64,000 nucleotides of DNA from Rhodospirillales bacterium 70-18 (GTDB taxonomy: Bacteria > Pseudomonadota > Alphaproteobacteria > Acetobacterales > Acetobacteraceae). A program made the position numbers and the translations under genes. The notes below the pieces were generated by a model, which did no database searches, was not told the DNA's origin, and worked only from the letters and a program-made list of their open reading frames with translations. The stretch is taken from assembly GCA_001899585.1 (NCBI GenBank), contig MKWE01000051.1, forward strand, positions 274,445-338,444, written 5' to 3'. This document shows positions 1-11,911 of this stretch, piece after piece (within the stretch, counting starts at the first letter, position 1; each line of letters starts with the position of its first letter).

Positions 1-645
1 CGCCAGCAGCACCAGGACCAGCCGGCGCGCCTGCCAGCGCCGCGGCGTCGCGCGCCACAGCAGCAGCCAGACGAACAGCCCGGTGTAGAAGGTGGCGCTG
101 GTCACGTCGGCCTTGGATTGCAGGAAATAGTGGAACAGGCCGAGCGCCGCGATCGGAAACACCAGCTTGTGCAGCCGCTTCCAGCGCTGGCGCAGCCGCT
201 TCTGCCAGCCATCGGTGGAGGTGACGGCCAGCGCCACCAGCCCCAGCAGCGCCACGAAGCCGATGGTGAGGTAGAATCGCAGCACGATCTCGCTGACGAC
301 CCGGCCGACCTGCCATTGCTGGTCCAGGGCGTACAGCCCCAGGTGCAGCAGGGCGTAGAGCGCCGTCGTCACCCCCAGCATGCGGCGCAGCAGCAGCACG
401 CGCGGCCAGTCCAGCACCGCGCGGGTCGGGGTCACGGCGAGGGTCAGCAGCAGGAAGCGCACCGTCCAGTCGCCGGCGACGTGGATCGCCTCGTTGATCG
501 GGCGGCCGCCCAGCGTGCCGGCCAGCGCATCCTGCGCCAGCACTGCCGCCGGCAGCAGGCACAGCAGCAGCGCGCCCGCCTTCAGGGCGGAGAACCGGCC
601 GGCCGGATCGCGCCAGGGCGCGAACAATCGAAACAGCATGCGCAT
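1..645 (-). CDS. msrQ: MsrQ (YedZ) heme-binding membrane subunit, C-terminus cut by window edge
   Basis: Inner-membrane b-type heme protein that passes quinol electrons to the periplasmic methionine sulfoxide reductase MsrP. The frame is open without a stop from 645 to base 1, giving 215 residues that begin MRMLFRLF. Several hydrophobic helices are visible, with the family signatures LLHLGLYAL and RLHKLVFPIAALGLFHYFLQ, whose histidines are the expected heme ligands. Family members are about 200-300 residues, so little is missing. The usual partner msrP is not directly upstream; the neighbour there is an unrelated secreted protein. An in-frame ATG two codons later (639) is an alternative start. 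Confidence 0.85.
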   Translation of the reverse strand, partial: MRMLFRLFAPWRDPAGRFSALKAGALLLCLLPAAVLAQDALAGTLGGRPINEAIHVAGDWTVRFLLLTLAVTPTRAVLDWPRVLLLRRMLGVTTALYALLHLGLYALDQQWQVGRVVSEIVLRFYLTIGFVALLGLVALAVTSTDGWQKRLRQRWKRLHKLVFPIAALGLFHYFLQSKADVTSATFYTGLFVWLLLWRATPRRWQARRLVLVLLA

Positions 646-750
646 CTCTACCCCGAATCTGGTCCTGCTGTCAGGACTCGCCAGGGGGCGGCGCGTGACA
701 CGCCGCCCTGCCAGCATTACGGGCAGGGCGGCGGAGCGGATGCGGCGGGG

Positions 751-1416
751 TCAGCGCCGCGGCATCGTGCCGGCCGTCGGCAGCTCCATCTTCTGGAACC
801 CGGCGGGCGGGCTGAACAGGTCCGGCGAGAGCGGGCCGTATTCCACCTTGGTGGCCAGCAGGGTGTGCTTGCCGTCACGCCCCGCGGCCCGCAGCATCAC
901 GCCGTCCGCGGTGATGCAGGCGGTGCCGGCAAGGGTGGGGTTGGCGGTGTCGGTCGTCTCCCACACGGTGCAGGCGACCCCGGCGACGCTGTCGGAGCCC
1001 TTGCGGGCGAAATGCATGCTGGGCGGCGGCGCCATGAAGTCCTGCTGGGTGCCGGCACGCATCGGCATCTCGATGTAGCGCTGCTGCTCGGGCATCACCA
1101 CGGTCATGCTGTGGGCGGTGCGGTCCATGATGGCGAAGCCCTGGCGGTCGCTGCCCTGGCTTTCCACCCGCACGCGATGGGCGGCGGCGGAATACAGAAT
1201 GCGCAGCGTGCGCGGCGCTGCGGCCGCCGCGCCCGGCCCCGTCGCTGGTCCGGTCGCTGGTCCAGTCGCTGGTCCAGTCGGGGGCCCGGCCGGCCCATTG
1301 GTCTCGTAGGTCACCGCCACGTCGCGGGTCGGCTGGATGAGGGGGCGCTCCTCGGCCAGCGCGCCGCCGGCCGCGACGAGGGTGCACGCCGCCAGCGCGA
1401 CTGCGATCGACCGCAT
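751..1416 (-). CDS. Secreted hypothetical protein with TGPA repeats (DUF4412-like)
   Basis: I chose the ATG at 1416 because MRSIAVALAACTLVAAGGAL-AEE is a clean Sec signal peptide; an ATG at 1440 would add eight residues. After the signal comes a low-complexity linker of repeated Thr-Gly-Pro-Ala, encoded by three 12-base tandem units. The remaining roughly 150 residues read like a periplasmic domain of the DUF4412 kind: a strand-rich segment with MDRTAHSMTVVMPEQQRYIEM and later VEYGPLSPDLFSPPAGF. Function unknown. It lies between msrQ and aat on the same strand, with gaps of 105 and 59 bases, so it may be its own transcription unit. Confidence 0.7.
   Translation of the reverse strand: MRSIAVALAACTLVAAGGALAEERPLIQPTRDVAVTYETNGPAGPPTGPATGPATGPATGPGAAAAAPRTLRILYSAAAHRVRVESQGSDRQGFAIMDRTAHSMTVVMPEQQRYIEMPMRAGTQQDFMAPPPSMHFARKGSDSVAGVACTVWETTDTANPTLAGTACITADGVMLRAAGRDGKHTLLATKVEYGPLSPDLFSPPAGFQKMELPTAGTMPRR
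1241..1276. repeat. 12-base tandem repeat inside the secreted protein gene
   Basis: Three consecutive 12-base units, GTCGCTGGTCCG then GTCGCTGGTCCA twice, encode the Thr-Gly-Pro-Ala linker of the secreted protein. Such an array can change length by slippage without shifting the frame. Confidence 0.85.
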
Positions 1417-1475
1417 GACCGGTCTCCGAAAATGTTCCATGCGGCAAGGTCGGTCCGATCCGCCCGGCGGTCAAA

Positions 1476-2153
1476 TCACGCTTGAGTGGCTGGCGGTGCC
1501 CCGCCCAATGCCCGCAGGGCGGCGGCCAGCGCCGCCGGGTCCGGCTCGGCCAGCCAGGCCGCCGGCGTCGCCACCGCCGCGGCCAGCAGCGCCTTGTAGG
1601 TGTCGCGCGGAATCTCGTGGGCGCCGAACTGCTCCAGGTGGCGGGTGACGAACTGGGTGTCCAGCAGGGTGAAGCCGCCCAGCCGCAGCCGCGCCACCAG
1701 ATGCGCCAGCGCCACCTTGGAGGCATCGCGGGCGCGGCTGAACATGCTCTCGCCGAAGAACGCGCCGCCGATCGCCACCCCGTACAGCCCGCCCACCAGC
1801 GCGCCGCCGCTGCGGCATTCCACCGAATGGGCGTGGCCCAGCCGGTGCAGCTCGGTGAACAGATGTTCGATCAGCGGGTTGATCCAGGTGTCTTCCCGCC
1901 CCTGGCGCGGCTCGGCACAGGCGGCGATGACGGCGGCGAAGTCGCGGTCGGTCGTCACCTCGAAGCTGCCGGAGAGCACGGTGCGCAGCAGCCGGCGCGG
2001 CAGGTGGAAGCCCTCCAGCGGCAGCACGCCGCGTTCCTCGGGGTCCAGCCAGTACAGCCGGTCGCCCTCGCGCGTCTCGGCCATCGGGAACAGGCCGGCG
2101 CGATAGGCGCGCAACATCAGCTCGGGGGTGATCTCGGCGGCGCGGCGCGACAT
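1476..2153 (-). CDS. aat: Leucyl/phenylalanyl-tRNA--protein transferase
   Basis: N-end rule enzyme that adds Leu or Phe from aminoacyl-tRNA to proteins with N-terminal Arg or Lys, marking them for ClpS/ClpAP. The start at 2153 ([20 protein letters not shown]) gives 225 residues, normal for the family; a much longer frame in this register reads back through accC and is spurious. Family signatures are present: [38 protein letters not shown] and [16 protein letters not shown]. It is the last gene of the aroQ-accB-accC-aat block, 80 bases after accC. Confidence 0.95.
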   Translation of the reverse strand: MSRRAAEITPELMLRAYRAGLFPMAETREGDRLYWLDPEERGVLPLEGFHLPRRLLRTVLSGSFEVTTDRDFAAVIAACAEPRQGREDTWINPLIEHLFTELHRLGHAHSVECRSGGALVGGLYGVAIGGAFFGESMFSRARDASKVALAHLVARLRLGGFTLLDTQFVTRHLEQFGAHEIPRDTYKALLAAAVATPAAWLAEPDPAALAAALRALGGAPPATQA

Positions 2154-2233
2154 GGTGCGACAGTACCGGCAGCGGCGGCGGGGCGGAAGCCCGCGCGGAG
2201 GGTGATGGCCGCCTCTCGGGCGACCGCCACGGC

Positions 2234-3574
<1,341 letters not shown>

Positions 3575-3578
3575 CCGC

Positions 3579-4046
3579 CTATTCCAGGATCAGCAGCGGC
3601 TGGCCGTATTCCACCGGATCGCTGGGCGCCACCAGGATGCGGGTGACGGTGCCGGCGCGCGGCGCCTTGATCTGGTTGTAGGTCTTCATCGCCTCGATCA
3701 GCAGCAGCGTCTGCCCGGCGGTGACGGCCTGGCCGGGGATGACGAAGGGCGGCGCCCCCGGCTCGGAGGCCAGATAGGCCACGCCGACCATCGGACTGAG
3801 CACCGCGCCGGGGTGGTGGGCGTCGTCCAGCGCCGCGGCCGGCGCCGCGAGGGGGGCGGCCACGTCGGCCGGGATGGCGGCGGGCGCGGCGGCCTGGCTG
3901 GTGACATGGGTGGCCGCCGGGGCATGCGCGCGCACCACGCGGATGCGGCCCTCCTTGCCCTCGATCTCGATCTCGGTCAGCCCGGTGTCGACCAGGATGG
4001 TGGCGAGCTTGCGCACCGCCTCGGGGTCGAACGGCACGGATGTCAT
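3579..4046 (-). CDS. accB: Biotin carboxyl carrier protein of acetyl-CoA carboxylase
   Basis: Carries the biotin carboxylated by AccC. 155 residues: an N-terminal helical part (1-40), an Ala/Pro-rich linker (about 40-80) and the C-terminal biotinyl domain. The biotinylated lysine is K121 in [14 protein letters not shown]; the usual EAMK core is kept while the following residues are TY rather than the common MM/MN. The start codon overlaps the aroQ stop by four bases (ATGA), which fixes the start and argues for translational coupling. Confidence 0.97.
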   Translation of the reverse strand: MTSVPFDPEAVRKLATILVDTGLTEIEIEGKEGRIRVVRAHAPAATHVTSQAAAPAAIPADVAAPLAAPAAALDDAHHPGAVLSPMVGVAYLASEPGAPPFVIPGQAVTAGQTLLLIEAMKTYNQIKAPRAGTVTRILVAPSDPVEYGQPLLILE

Positions 4047-4495
4047 GCGCCTTCCTCCAGCAGGTCGGCCATTGCCTGCAACGCCAGCGCGTAGCCGTTG
4101 ATGCCCAGGCCGCAGATCACGCCGACCGCCGCCTTCGAGACATAGGAATGCTGCCGGAACTCCTCGCGGCGGTGGATGTTGGTGACATGCACCTCGATCA
4201 CCGGCAGTTCGCTGGCCAGCAGCGCGTCCATCAGCGCGATGGAGGTGGTGGTGTAGCCGGCCGGGTTGATGACGATGCCGGCGGCGCGCCCGCGCATCTC
4301 CTGCACCCAGGAGACCAGCTCGCCCTCGCCGTTGGTCTGGCGGAAGTCGATCGCCAGGCCCAGCCGGTCGGCCGCTTCGGCGCACAGGCTCTCGACATCG
4401 TCCAGCGTGGCGCTGCCGTAGAGATGCGGCTGGCGCAGGCCGAGCATGTTCATGTTGGGGCCGTTGAGCACGGCCACGAGGGGCAATCCTGACAT
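4043..4495 (-). CDS. aroQ: Type II 3-dehydroquinate dehydratase, catalytic histidine replaced
   Basis: Shikimate-pathway dehydration of 3-dehydroquinate. 150 residues, the size of the dodecameric type II enzyme. The N-terminal NGPNMNMLGLRQPHLYG keeps the loop arginine (R21) and tyrosine (Y26), and IEVHVTNIHRREEFRQHSY is intact. The motif normally read NPAxYTHTSVALRDA is here NPAGYTTTSIALMDA, so the catalytic His (H101 in the Mycobacterium enzyme) is T83 and the nearby Arg is M89. The DNA at 4240-4270 reads three consecutive ACC codons, with no sign of a frameshift. Its place as first gene before accB is the usual alphaproteobacterial arrangement. Activity is therefore uncertain even though the family is not. 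Confidence 0.9.
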   Translation of the reverse strand: MSGLPLVAVLNGPNMNMLGLRQPHLYGSATLDDVESLCAEAADRLGLAIDFRQTNGEGELVSWVQEMRGRAAGIVINPAGYTTTSIALMDALLASELPVIEVHVTNIHRREEFRQHSYVSKAAVGVICGLGINGYALALQAMADLLEEGA

Positions 4496-4613
4496 GCAGC
4501 GGGGCCTAGCACGCCCGGCCGTGTCGCTTCAATGCGCATCGCTCGGGTCACCCCGGCGCCGGGGCAGGGGCCGGTTTCTTGTCGCCGGGGGCGCGCGCGC
4601 CCATACTCCGGCC

Positions 4614-4826
4614 ATGGGAGCAGCACTGAGACTGACGCTGAACGGCGAGACCCGGGTGTTCGACACGCCGATGACGGTGGCCGCCCTGCTGGCCGAGATC
4701 GGCCTGGACACGCGCAAGGTTGCGGTGGAGCGCAACGAGGAGATCGTGCCGCGCTCGGCCTATGCCCAGACCGCGCTCGCCACTGGCGACAGCCTTGAAA
4801 TCGTGCACTTCATCGGAGGAGGCTGA
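4614..4826 (+). CDS. thiS: Sulfur carrier protein ThiS
   Basis: Ubiquitin-like carrier whose C-terminal thiocarboxylate gives sulfur for the thiazole ring of thiamine. 70 residues from the ATG at 4614, ending in the required Gly-Gly (HFIGGG). The core [22 protein letters not shown] is typical. Upstream ATGs in the same frame would add a tail not seen in the family. Divergent from aroQ with 118 bases between; no THI-box (TPP) riboswitch was seen there. Confidence 0.93.
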   Translation: MGAALRLTLNGETRVFDTPMTVAALLAEIGLDTRKVAVERNEEIVPRSAYAQTALATGDSLEIVHFIGGG

Positions 4827-4827
4827 G

Positions 4828-5640
4828 ATGGACGGAACCGTTCAGGCGGACCTGCCGCAGACCGACGCGGACGATTGCTGGACCGTCGCCGGGCGGCGCT
4901 TCCGCTCGCGCCTCGTGGTCGGGACCGGCAAATACAAGGACCTGGAGGAGACCGCCGCCGCCATCGAGGCCAGCGGCGCCGAGATGGTCACCGTGGCGGT
5001 GCGCCGGGTCAATGTCGCCGACCCCAAGGCGCCGATGCTGCAGGACCATGTGGACCCGAAGAAATATACCTACCTGCCCAACACCGCCGGCTGCCACACC
5101 GCCCGCGACGCCGTGCGCACCCTGCGCCTGGCGCGCGAGGCCGGCGGCTGGAACCTGGTCAAGCTGGAGGTGCTCGGCCCGCCGCCGCACCTCTACCCCG
5201 ACATGACCGCCACGTTCGAGGCCGCCGAGGCGCTGATCAAGGACGGGTTCGAGGTGATGGTCTACTGCTCGGACGACCCGATCGGCGCCAAACGTCTGGA
5301 AGACATGGGCTGCGTCGCCATCATGCCGCTGGGCGCGCCGATCGGCTCCGGCCTCGGCATCCAGAACCCGGCGATGCTGTCGATGCTGATCGAGCAGGCG
5401 AAGGTGCCGCTGCTGGTCGATGCCGGCGTCGGCACCGCGTCGGACGCGGCGATCGGCATGGAACTCGGCTGCACCGCGGTGCTGCTGAACTCGGCGATCG
5501 CGCACGCGAAGCACCCGATCCTGATGGCACGCGCGATGAAGGCGGCGGTGGAGGCGGGACGGCTGTCCTACCTCGCCGGGCGCATGCCGCGCCGCATGGG
5601 CGCCGACCCGTCCAGCCCGCTGGCCGGGCTGATCCGGTAG
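4828..5640 (+). CDS. thiG: Thiazole synthase
   Basis: Condenses deoxyxylulose phosphate, dehydroglycine and ThiS thiocarboxylate to the thiamine thiazole. 270 residues, a TIM barrel. The Schiff-base lysine lies in [17 protein letters not shown], and the phosphate-binding segments [13 protein letters not shown] and [10 protein letters not shown] are present. It starts one base after the thiS stop, and its ribosome site GGAGGAGG (4816-4823) sits inside the end of thiS, so the pair is translationally coupled. Confidence 0.97.
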   Translation: MDGTVQADLPQTDADDCWTVAGRRFRSRLVVGTGKYKDLEETAAAIEASGAEMVTVAVRRVNVADPKAPMLQDHVDPKKYTYLPNTAGCHTARDAVRTLRLAREAGGWNLVKLEVLGPPPHLYPDMTATFEAAEALIKDGFEVMVYCSDDPIGAKRLEDMGCVAIMPLGAPIGSGLGIQNPAMLSMLIEQAKVPLLVDAGVGTASDAAIGMELGCTAVLLNSAIAHAKHPILMARAMKAAVEAGRLSYLAGRMPRRMGADPSSPLAGLIR

Positions 5641-5682
5641 CGGCGGGGACCGGGGTCCCCGCCGCTTAATTCAGGCCCGCTG

Positions 5683-7518
<1,836 letters not shown>

Positions 7519-7688
7519 CGGGGGAACCTGACGAAAATAAAGTGCGGGGCGATCCGACAGACGAAGCCGTCAGGCAGACCGGATGGTCAAACGAACCGGC
7601 CCGCGCCCGATAGTCCGGGGCGGGGGCTCATGCTGCGGTGCACACATAGTCTATCGCGGCTGCTTTTGCGAGCGCGATTTGGCCTATA

Positions 7689-8696
7689 TCAGCCCTGCGC
7701 GGCCAGTCTCGCCATTTCCTGGCGCAGATCGCGCTGCGGGCGGGCGCCGTAATGGCTGATCACCTCGGCGGCGGCGATGCTGCCCAGCCGGCCGCACTGG
7801 TCCAGCGGCAGGCCGGCGGTCAGCGCCGCCAGGAAGCCGGCGGCGTAGGCGTCGCCGGCGCCGGTGGTGTCCACCACCGATGTCGGCACGGCCGCCACCT
7901 CCACGGTGTCGCCGCCCCGGACCACCACGCTGCCGGCCTCGCTGCGGGTCAGCGCCGCCAGCGCCACGTCGCGCCGCGCCCAGGCGGCGGCCTCGCGCCA
8001 GTCGCTGCACTCGTACAGGCTGCAGATCTCCGCCTCGTTGGCGAACAGGATGTCCACATGGCCCTCCACCAGGTCGCGGAAGGCGGCGCGGTGGCGGTCC
8101 ACGCAGAACGCGTCGGACAGCGACAGCGCCACCTGGCGGCCGGCCGCGTGCGCGGCGGCGGCGGCGGCGCGGAAGGCGGCCTGGGCCGATGGCGGGTCGA
8201 ACAGGTAGCCTTCCAGGTAGGTTACCGCCGCCTGTGCCACCAGGGCGGCGTCCACATCGGCCTCGCCGAAGGTGACGCAGGCGCCGAGGAAGGTGTTCAT
8301 GGTCCGCTGGCCGTCCGGCGTCACCATGATGAGGCAGCGCGCGGTAGGGGCGCCGCCGGCCAGCGGCGCGGAGGGGAAATGCACGCCGGCGGCGGTGATG
8401 TCGTGGCGGAACACCTGGCCGAGCTGGTCGTCGGCCACCTTGCCGAGATAGGCGACCCGGGCGCCAAGCTGGGCCGCCACCGCGCAGGTGTTGCCGGCCG
8501 AGCCGCCGCTGCTTTCCTGGCCGGCCGGCATGTCCGCATACAGCCGCTCGGCGGTTTCGGCGTCGATCAGCGCCATCGCGCCCTTGTGCATGTCGTGGCG
8601 CGACAGGAACGCCTCGTGCACCGGGGCGACCACATCGACGATCGCATTGCCGATGCCCAGAATGTCGAAACGGGGGTTTTCAGCCGGGGAAACCAT
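7689..8696 (-). CDS. PfkB-family kinase, adenosine kinase-like
   Basis: Ribokinase-fold kinase; the opening FDILGIGNAIVDVVAPV and the composition match the adenosine kinase-like group common in alphaproteobacteria. 335 residues. The N-terminal glycine pair GGSAGNT and the C-terminal catalytic/anion-hole motif DTTGAGDAYAAGFLAAL are intact. The substrate (adenosine or another nucleoside or sugar) cannot be fixed from sequence alone. Same strand as typA, 170 bases upstream of it. Confidence 0.88.
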   Translation of the reverse strand: MVSPAENPRFDILGIGNAIVDVVAPVHEAFLSRHDMHKGAMALIDAETAERLYADMPAGQESSGGSAGNTCAVAAQLGARVAYLGKVADDQLGQVFRHDITAAGVHFPSAPLAGGAPTARCLIMVTPDGQRTMNTFLGACVTFGEADVDAALVAQAAVTYLEGYLFDPPSAQAAFRAAAAAAHAAGRQVALSLSDAFCVDRHRAAFRDLVEGHVDILFANEAEICSLYECSDWREAAAWARRDVALAALTRSEAGSVVVRGGDTVEVAAVPTSVVDTTGAGDAYAAGFLAALTAGLPLDQCGRLGSIAAAEVISHYGARPQRDLRQEMARLAAQG

Positions 8697-8842
8697 GTCA
8701 GAACTCCGCGCGCGCGTAAGGGGCGGGCCGCCCCCGGATGGCGCGGCCTAACACCCAAGCGTTGCCGCCGCAATGATGGAGCGCGCCGCCGACCCGACAA
8801 TGACAGGGCGCACCGGCGCCGCGACGAGGAACACGACCCGAC

Positions 8843-9550
8843 ATGCTGACCCCCTTCCTGCGCGCCCTCTCCCAGATGGACGACCGCGCCTTCCTGTCCG
8901 TTGTGCTGCACAGCGTGCTGTGGTCGGCGCTGGCCTTCGTGCTGCTGGCGGCCGGGCTGGGCTGGGGCACGCACGCGGCGCTGGCGGGCAACGAATGGCT
9001 GGTCTGGGGCGCCTCGCTGCTCGGCGTGGTGGGCGCGGCGTTGCTGGCGCTGGTGCTGTTCGTGCCGCTGGCCACCGGCATCGCCTCGCTGTTCAGCGAG
9101 CGCGTGGCCGATGCGGTGGAGCGGCGCTTCTACCCCGGCCTGCCGCCGGCCGCCGCCGCCCCGCTGGCGGCCCAGGCGTGGGACGGCGTGGCCCTCGGCC
9201 TGCGGGTGCTGGCGATGCAGCTGGTGGCGCTGCTGCTGACGCTGCTGCTGCCGGGGCCGGGGCTGGTGCTGGGCTGGCTGGTCACCGCCTGGGCGATGGG
9301 GCGCGGGCTGTTCGTGGCGGTGGCGATGCGCCGGATGTCGCGCCCGGCGGCGCTGGCGCTGTATGGCCGGCACTGGATGGCCGTGCTGGCGCAGGGCGGG
9401 GCGATGGCGGTGCTGGCAGTGGTGCCGGTGGCCAACCTGTTCGCCCCGGTGCTGGGGCTGGCGGCGATGGTGCATGTGCTGCATCAGCCGCCCTCCGGCG
9501 GCGCGCCGGGGCGGCGCATGCGGCCGCACTCGCTCGTTCCCGAACGCTGA
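8843..9550 (+). CDS. EI24-domain integral membrane protein (CysZ-like fold)
   Basis: 235 residues with four to five long hydrophobic helices and the EI24/CysZ pattern: an N-terminal segment LRALSQMDDRAFLSVVLHSV, a loop VADAVERRFYPGL, and the C-terminal block WAMGRGLFVAVAMRRMSRPAA followed by PVANLFAPVLGLAAMVH. EI24 proteins include the sulfate permease CysZ, but no sulfur genes lie nearby, so a transport role is not claimed. Divergent from the PfkB kinase across 146 bases. Confidence 0.8.
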   Translation: MLTPFLRALSQMDDRAFLSVVLHSVLWSALAFVLLAAGLGWGTHAALAGNEWLVWGASLLGVVGAALLALVLFVPLATGIASLFSERVADAVERRFYPGLPPAAAAPLAAQAWDGVALGLRVLAMQLVALLLTLLLPGPGLVLGWLVTAWAMGRGLFVAVAMRRMSRPAALALYGRHWMAVLAQGGAMAVLAVVPVANLFAPVLGLAAMVHVLHQPPSGGAPGRRMRPHSLVPER

Positions 9551-9634
9551 CAAGCTGGGCGTGCGGGTTGTTCCCGCGATGCCGCCTGTGTTAGGCCAAC
9601 GCCCTCGCCTCCACCCGAGTGAAACGGATCGCCC

Positions 9635-10321
9635 GTGTTCAAGCGCCGCAAGCCAGCAGAACCGCCGGCCCCCGCCGCCCGGCCCCCGGGCCAACCCCAG
9701 GCCGAATCGCCGCCAGCCGCGTTCCCGCTGGTGTCGCGACCGGAGTTGCGCACCGACTCGGCCGCCCGCCCTGATTCCGGACTCGGCGTTCCGCCCCGTC
9801 CCGCCCCTTCGAAGGAGGCATCGCCCATGAGCCGTCCGCCGTTCCCCGCTGCCACCCCGCCCGCGCCGCAGCCTGGCCAACCGCTCGCCAGCGCCCCGCG
9901 CCCGGCAGTGCCGCAGGGCCGCACCGCCGAGCGCCGCACCCTGGTGGTCGGCCGCGGCATCAGCGTGCAGGGCACCATCCAGGATGCCGAGCGCCTGGTG
10001 GTGGAGGGCATCGTGGAGGCCACGATGATCCACGCCGCCGAGTTGCAGATCGCCCCGGGCGGCATGTTCCGCGGCGAGGTGGAGGTGGAGGACGCCGAGG
10101 TGGCCGGCACCATCGACGGCACGCTGACCACGCGCGGCAGCCTCGTCGTGCGCTCCACCGGCCGCGTGCTGGGCACCGCCCGCTGCCGCCGACTGCAGGT
10201 GGAGGATGGCGGCCAGATCACCGGCCAGATCGAGATGATCACCGAGCCGCGCGCCCCCGAGGGCCGGCCGGCCGGGGAGGCCCGCCCGGGTGAGCCGTCG
10301 CGCCCGGCCGACCCCGCCTGA
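9635..10321 (+). CDS. Bactofilin (polymer-forming cytoskeletal protein)
   Basis: Bactofilins form nucleotide-free beta-helical filaments on the inner membrane that position cell-wall or stalk enzymes. 228 residues with a GTG start: basic N-terminus MFKRRKPAEPPAP, a Pro/Ala-rich disordered arm (about 7-100), and the bactofilin core from LVVGRGISVQGTIQDAERL to QITGQIEMI, a run of short beta-helix turns. MFKRRK resembles the basic membrane-binding start of known bactofilins, which favours 9635. An internal ATG at 9827 has a far better ribosome site and could give a 164-residue short form. Confidence 0.9.
   Translation: MFKRRKPAEPPAPAARPPGQPQAESPPAAFPLVSRPELRTDSAARPDSGLGVPPRPAPSKEASPMSRPPFPAATPPAPQPGQPLASAPRPAVPQGRTAERRTLVVGRGISVQGTIQDAERLVVEGIVEATMIHAAELQIAPGGMFRGEVEVEDAEVAGTIDGTLTTRGSLVVRSTGRVLGTARCRRLQVEDGGQITGQIEMITEPRAPEGRPAGEARPGEPSRPADPA
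9812..9829 (+). promoter_or_regulatory. Strong internal ribosome site and ATG inside the bactofilin gene
   Basis: AAGGAGG (9812-9818) lies eight bases before an in-frame ATG at 9827, in the disordered arm of the bactofilin. No comparable Shine-Dalgarno sequence precedes the upstream GTG at 9635. This could drive a short isoform without the membrane-binding tail. Confidence 0.6.
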
Positions 10322-10352
10322 CGCCACGCAGCCGACCCGTCCCGGGGATGGC

Positions 10353-10715
10353 ATGGGCTTGAGGCGGCTGGCGGCGGCGCTGCTGGCACTTGGCCTGGCA
10401 GGCTGCGCCGTGCCGGCACCGCCGACCCCCGCCGCCGCCCCGGCCGCCCCCGCACCCCGCCCGCCGCCGCCGGCACGGGCCGGGGCGCTGGTCGGCGCCA
10501 CGCCGGCGCAGGTGGTCGCCATCATGGGCCCGCCCGCGCTGCGCCGGGTCGACGGTCCGGCCGAGGTCTGGCTATACGGCGGCGAGGCGGGATGCCGGCT
10601 CGACCTGATATTCTACCGTGACGCTGCCGCCCTGCGCGTGGCCCTGGCGACCGCCCATGCGCCACCGAAACTCACCGAATCGGCCTGCCTGGCGCGGCTG
10701 GCGGCTGCGCCGTGA
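10353..10715 (+). CDS. Small lipoprotein of unknown function
   Basis: I chose the ATG at 10353, which gives MGLRRLAAALLALGLAGC, a signal peptide ending in a lipobox (LAGC, lipidated Cys 18). The mature part is a Pro/Ala linker followed by a compact domain: ATPAQVVAIMGPPALRRVDGPAEVWLYGGEAGCRLDLIFYRD. This looks like the SmpA/OmlA-type fold that recurs in small outer-membrane lipoproteins, but I do not assign it. 120 residues. It starts 31 bases after the bactofilin stop and probably shares its transcript. Confidence 0.8.
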   Translation: MGLRRLAAALLALGLAGCAVPAPPTPAAAPAAPAPRPPPPARAGALVGATPAQVVAIMGPPALRRVDGPAEVWLYGGEAGCRLDLIFYRDAAALRVALATAHAPPKLTESACLARLAAAP

Positions 10716-10821
10716 TGCGCTGACCCCCGGGTTTTCGCGCCGCCGGCCTTCGGTGTAGCCTCCGCGGCCGCGTCCCGGCGCCGCCATGCGCCCCACACAC
10801 GTCCGAGAGAAGCCCCAGCCA

Positions 10822-11889
10822 ATGGCCGTCAACACCAAGCGCGTCTTCTACGTGAAATACCTGTCCGACCAGAAATTCGCCGACCTGCTGGGCGCGCGCC
10901 CGGACGTGACGCTGGAGAAGCTGGAGAACGACAGCCCGGCGGCGCAGGTGGAGCCGGTGCTGGCCGCCGCCCACGCCTACCAGGTCGGCGCCTCGCGCGA
11001 CGAGTTGGCGCCACAATACCATGTACACGACGCCCTGCTGGCCCGCACGCCCAACCTGCTGGTGGTGTCCTCCAACGGTGCCGGCTACGACACCATCGAC
11101 CTGGAGGCCTGCACCCGCGCCGGCGTGCTGGCGGTGAACCAGGCCGGCGGCAACCGCGAGGCGGTGGCCGAGCACGTGCTGGGCATGCTGCTGTGCCTGA
11201 CCAAGCGGATCGGCGAGACAGACCGGGTGATGCGCCGCCCCGCGGCGGGCGGGGCCGAGTTGGACCGCAACGCCTATATGGGCCGCGATGCCATGGGCAA
11301 GACCATCGGCATCATCGGCCTCGGCCATGTCGGCACCCGCGTCGCCGAACTGTGCCGGCTGCTGTTCGGCATGCGGGTGCTGGCCTACGACCCCTACCTC
11401 ACCGCCGAGCAGGTCGCCGCGCGCGGGGCCGAGGCATCGGGGCTGGACGACCTGTTGCGCCGCGCCGATTTCGTCTCGCTGAACTGCCCGCGCACCAAGG
11501 AGACGCTGGGCCTGATCGGCGCGCGGGAATACACGCTGATGCAGCCGCATGCCTATTTCATCACCACCGCGCGCGGCGGCATCCATGACGAGGCGGCGCT
11601 GGCCGAGGCGCTGCGCGGACGCCGCATCGCCGGGGCCGGGCTGGACGTGTGGGGCCGCGAACCGCCGCCCGCCGACCATCCGCTGATGGCGTTCGACAAC
11701 GTGCTGGTCAGCCCGCATACGGCGGGCGTGACCCACGAGGCGCGGGTGAACATGGCGACCATCGCCGCCGAGCAGATGCTGGCCATCCTGGACGGCAAAC
11801 CGGCCGTCCGCCTGCTCAACCCGGACGCCTGGCCGGCCTTCGCGGCGCGGTTCGAACGGATTTTGGGCTTCGCGCCCCGCCGGGACTGA
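10822..11889 (+). CDS. D-isomer-specific 2-hydroxyacid dehydrogenase
   Basis: NAD-dependent reduction or oxidation of a 2-keto/2-hydroxy acid; substrate unknown. 355 residues from the ATG at 10822, preceded by GAGAGAAG. The Rossmann motif GIIGLGHVGT is followed by the catalytic triad of the family: Arg in TTARGGIHDE, Glu in DVWGREPPP and His in SPHTAGVTH. The phosphoglycerate dehydrogenase group is the nearest relative by motif, but there is no ACT domain. It stands alone between the lipoprotein and the convergent repA-like gene, which ends 22 bases away. Confidence 0.92.
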   Translation: MAVNTKRVFYVKYLSDQKFADLLGARPDVTLEKLENDSPAAQVEPVLAAAHAYQVGASRDELAPQYHVHDALLARTPNLLVVSSNGAGYDTIDLEACTRAGVLAVNQAGGNREAVAEHVLGMLLCLTKRIGETDRVMRRPAAGGAELDRNAYMGRDAMGKTIGIIGLGHVGTRVAELCRLLFGMRVLAYDPYLTAEQVAARGAEASGLDDLLRRADFVSLNCPRTKETLGLIGAREYTLMQPHAYFITTARGGIHDEAALAEALRGRRIAGAGLDVWGREPPPADHPLMAFDNVLVSPHTAGVTHEARVNMATIAAEQMLAILDGKPAVRLLNPDAWPAFAARFERILGFAPRRD

Positions 11890-11911
11890 CCGCCGGGACT
11901 GACCGAGACGA

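Noticed and set aside
118..1485. 455-residue plus-strand frame at the left edge
   Set aside because: Antisense to msrQ and the secreted protein, which both have clear signal or membrane features.
4496..4613. Possible TPP riboswitch before thiS
   Set aside because: None of the conserved THI-box segments (CUGAGA and the pyrophosphate-sensor loop) could be found in the 118 bases.
8567..10525. 652-residue antisense open frame across the EI24 and bactofilin genes
   Set aside because: Low-complexity composition and overlap with two supported genes.
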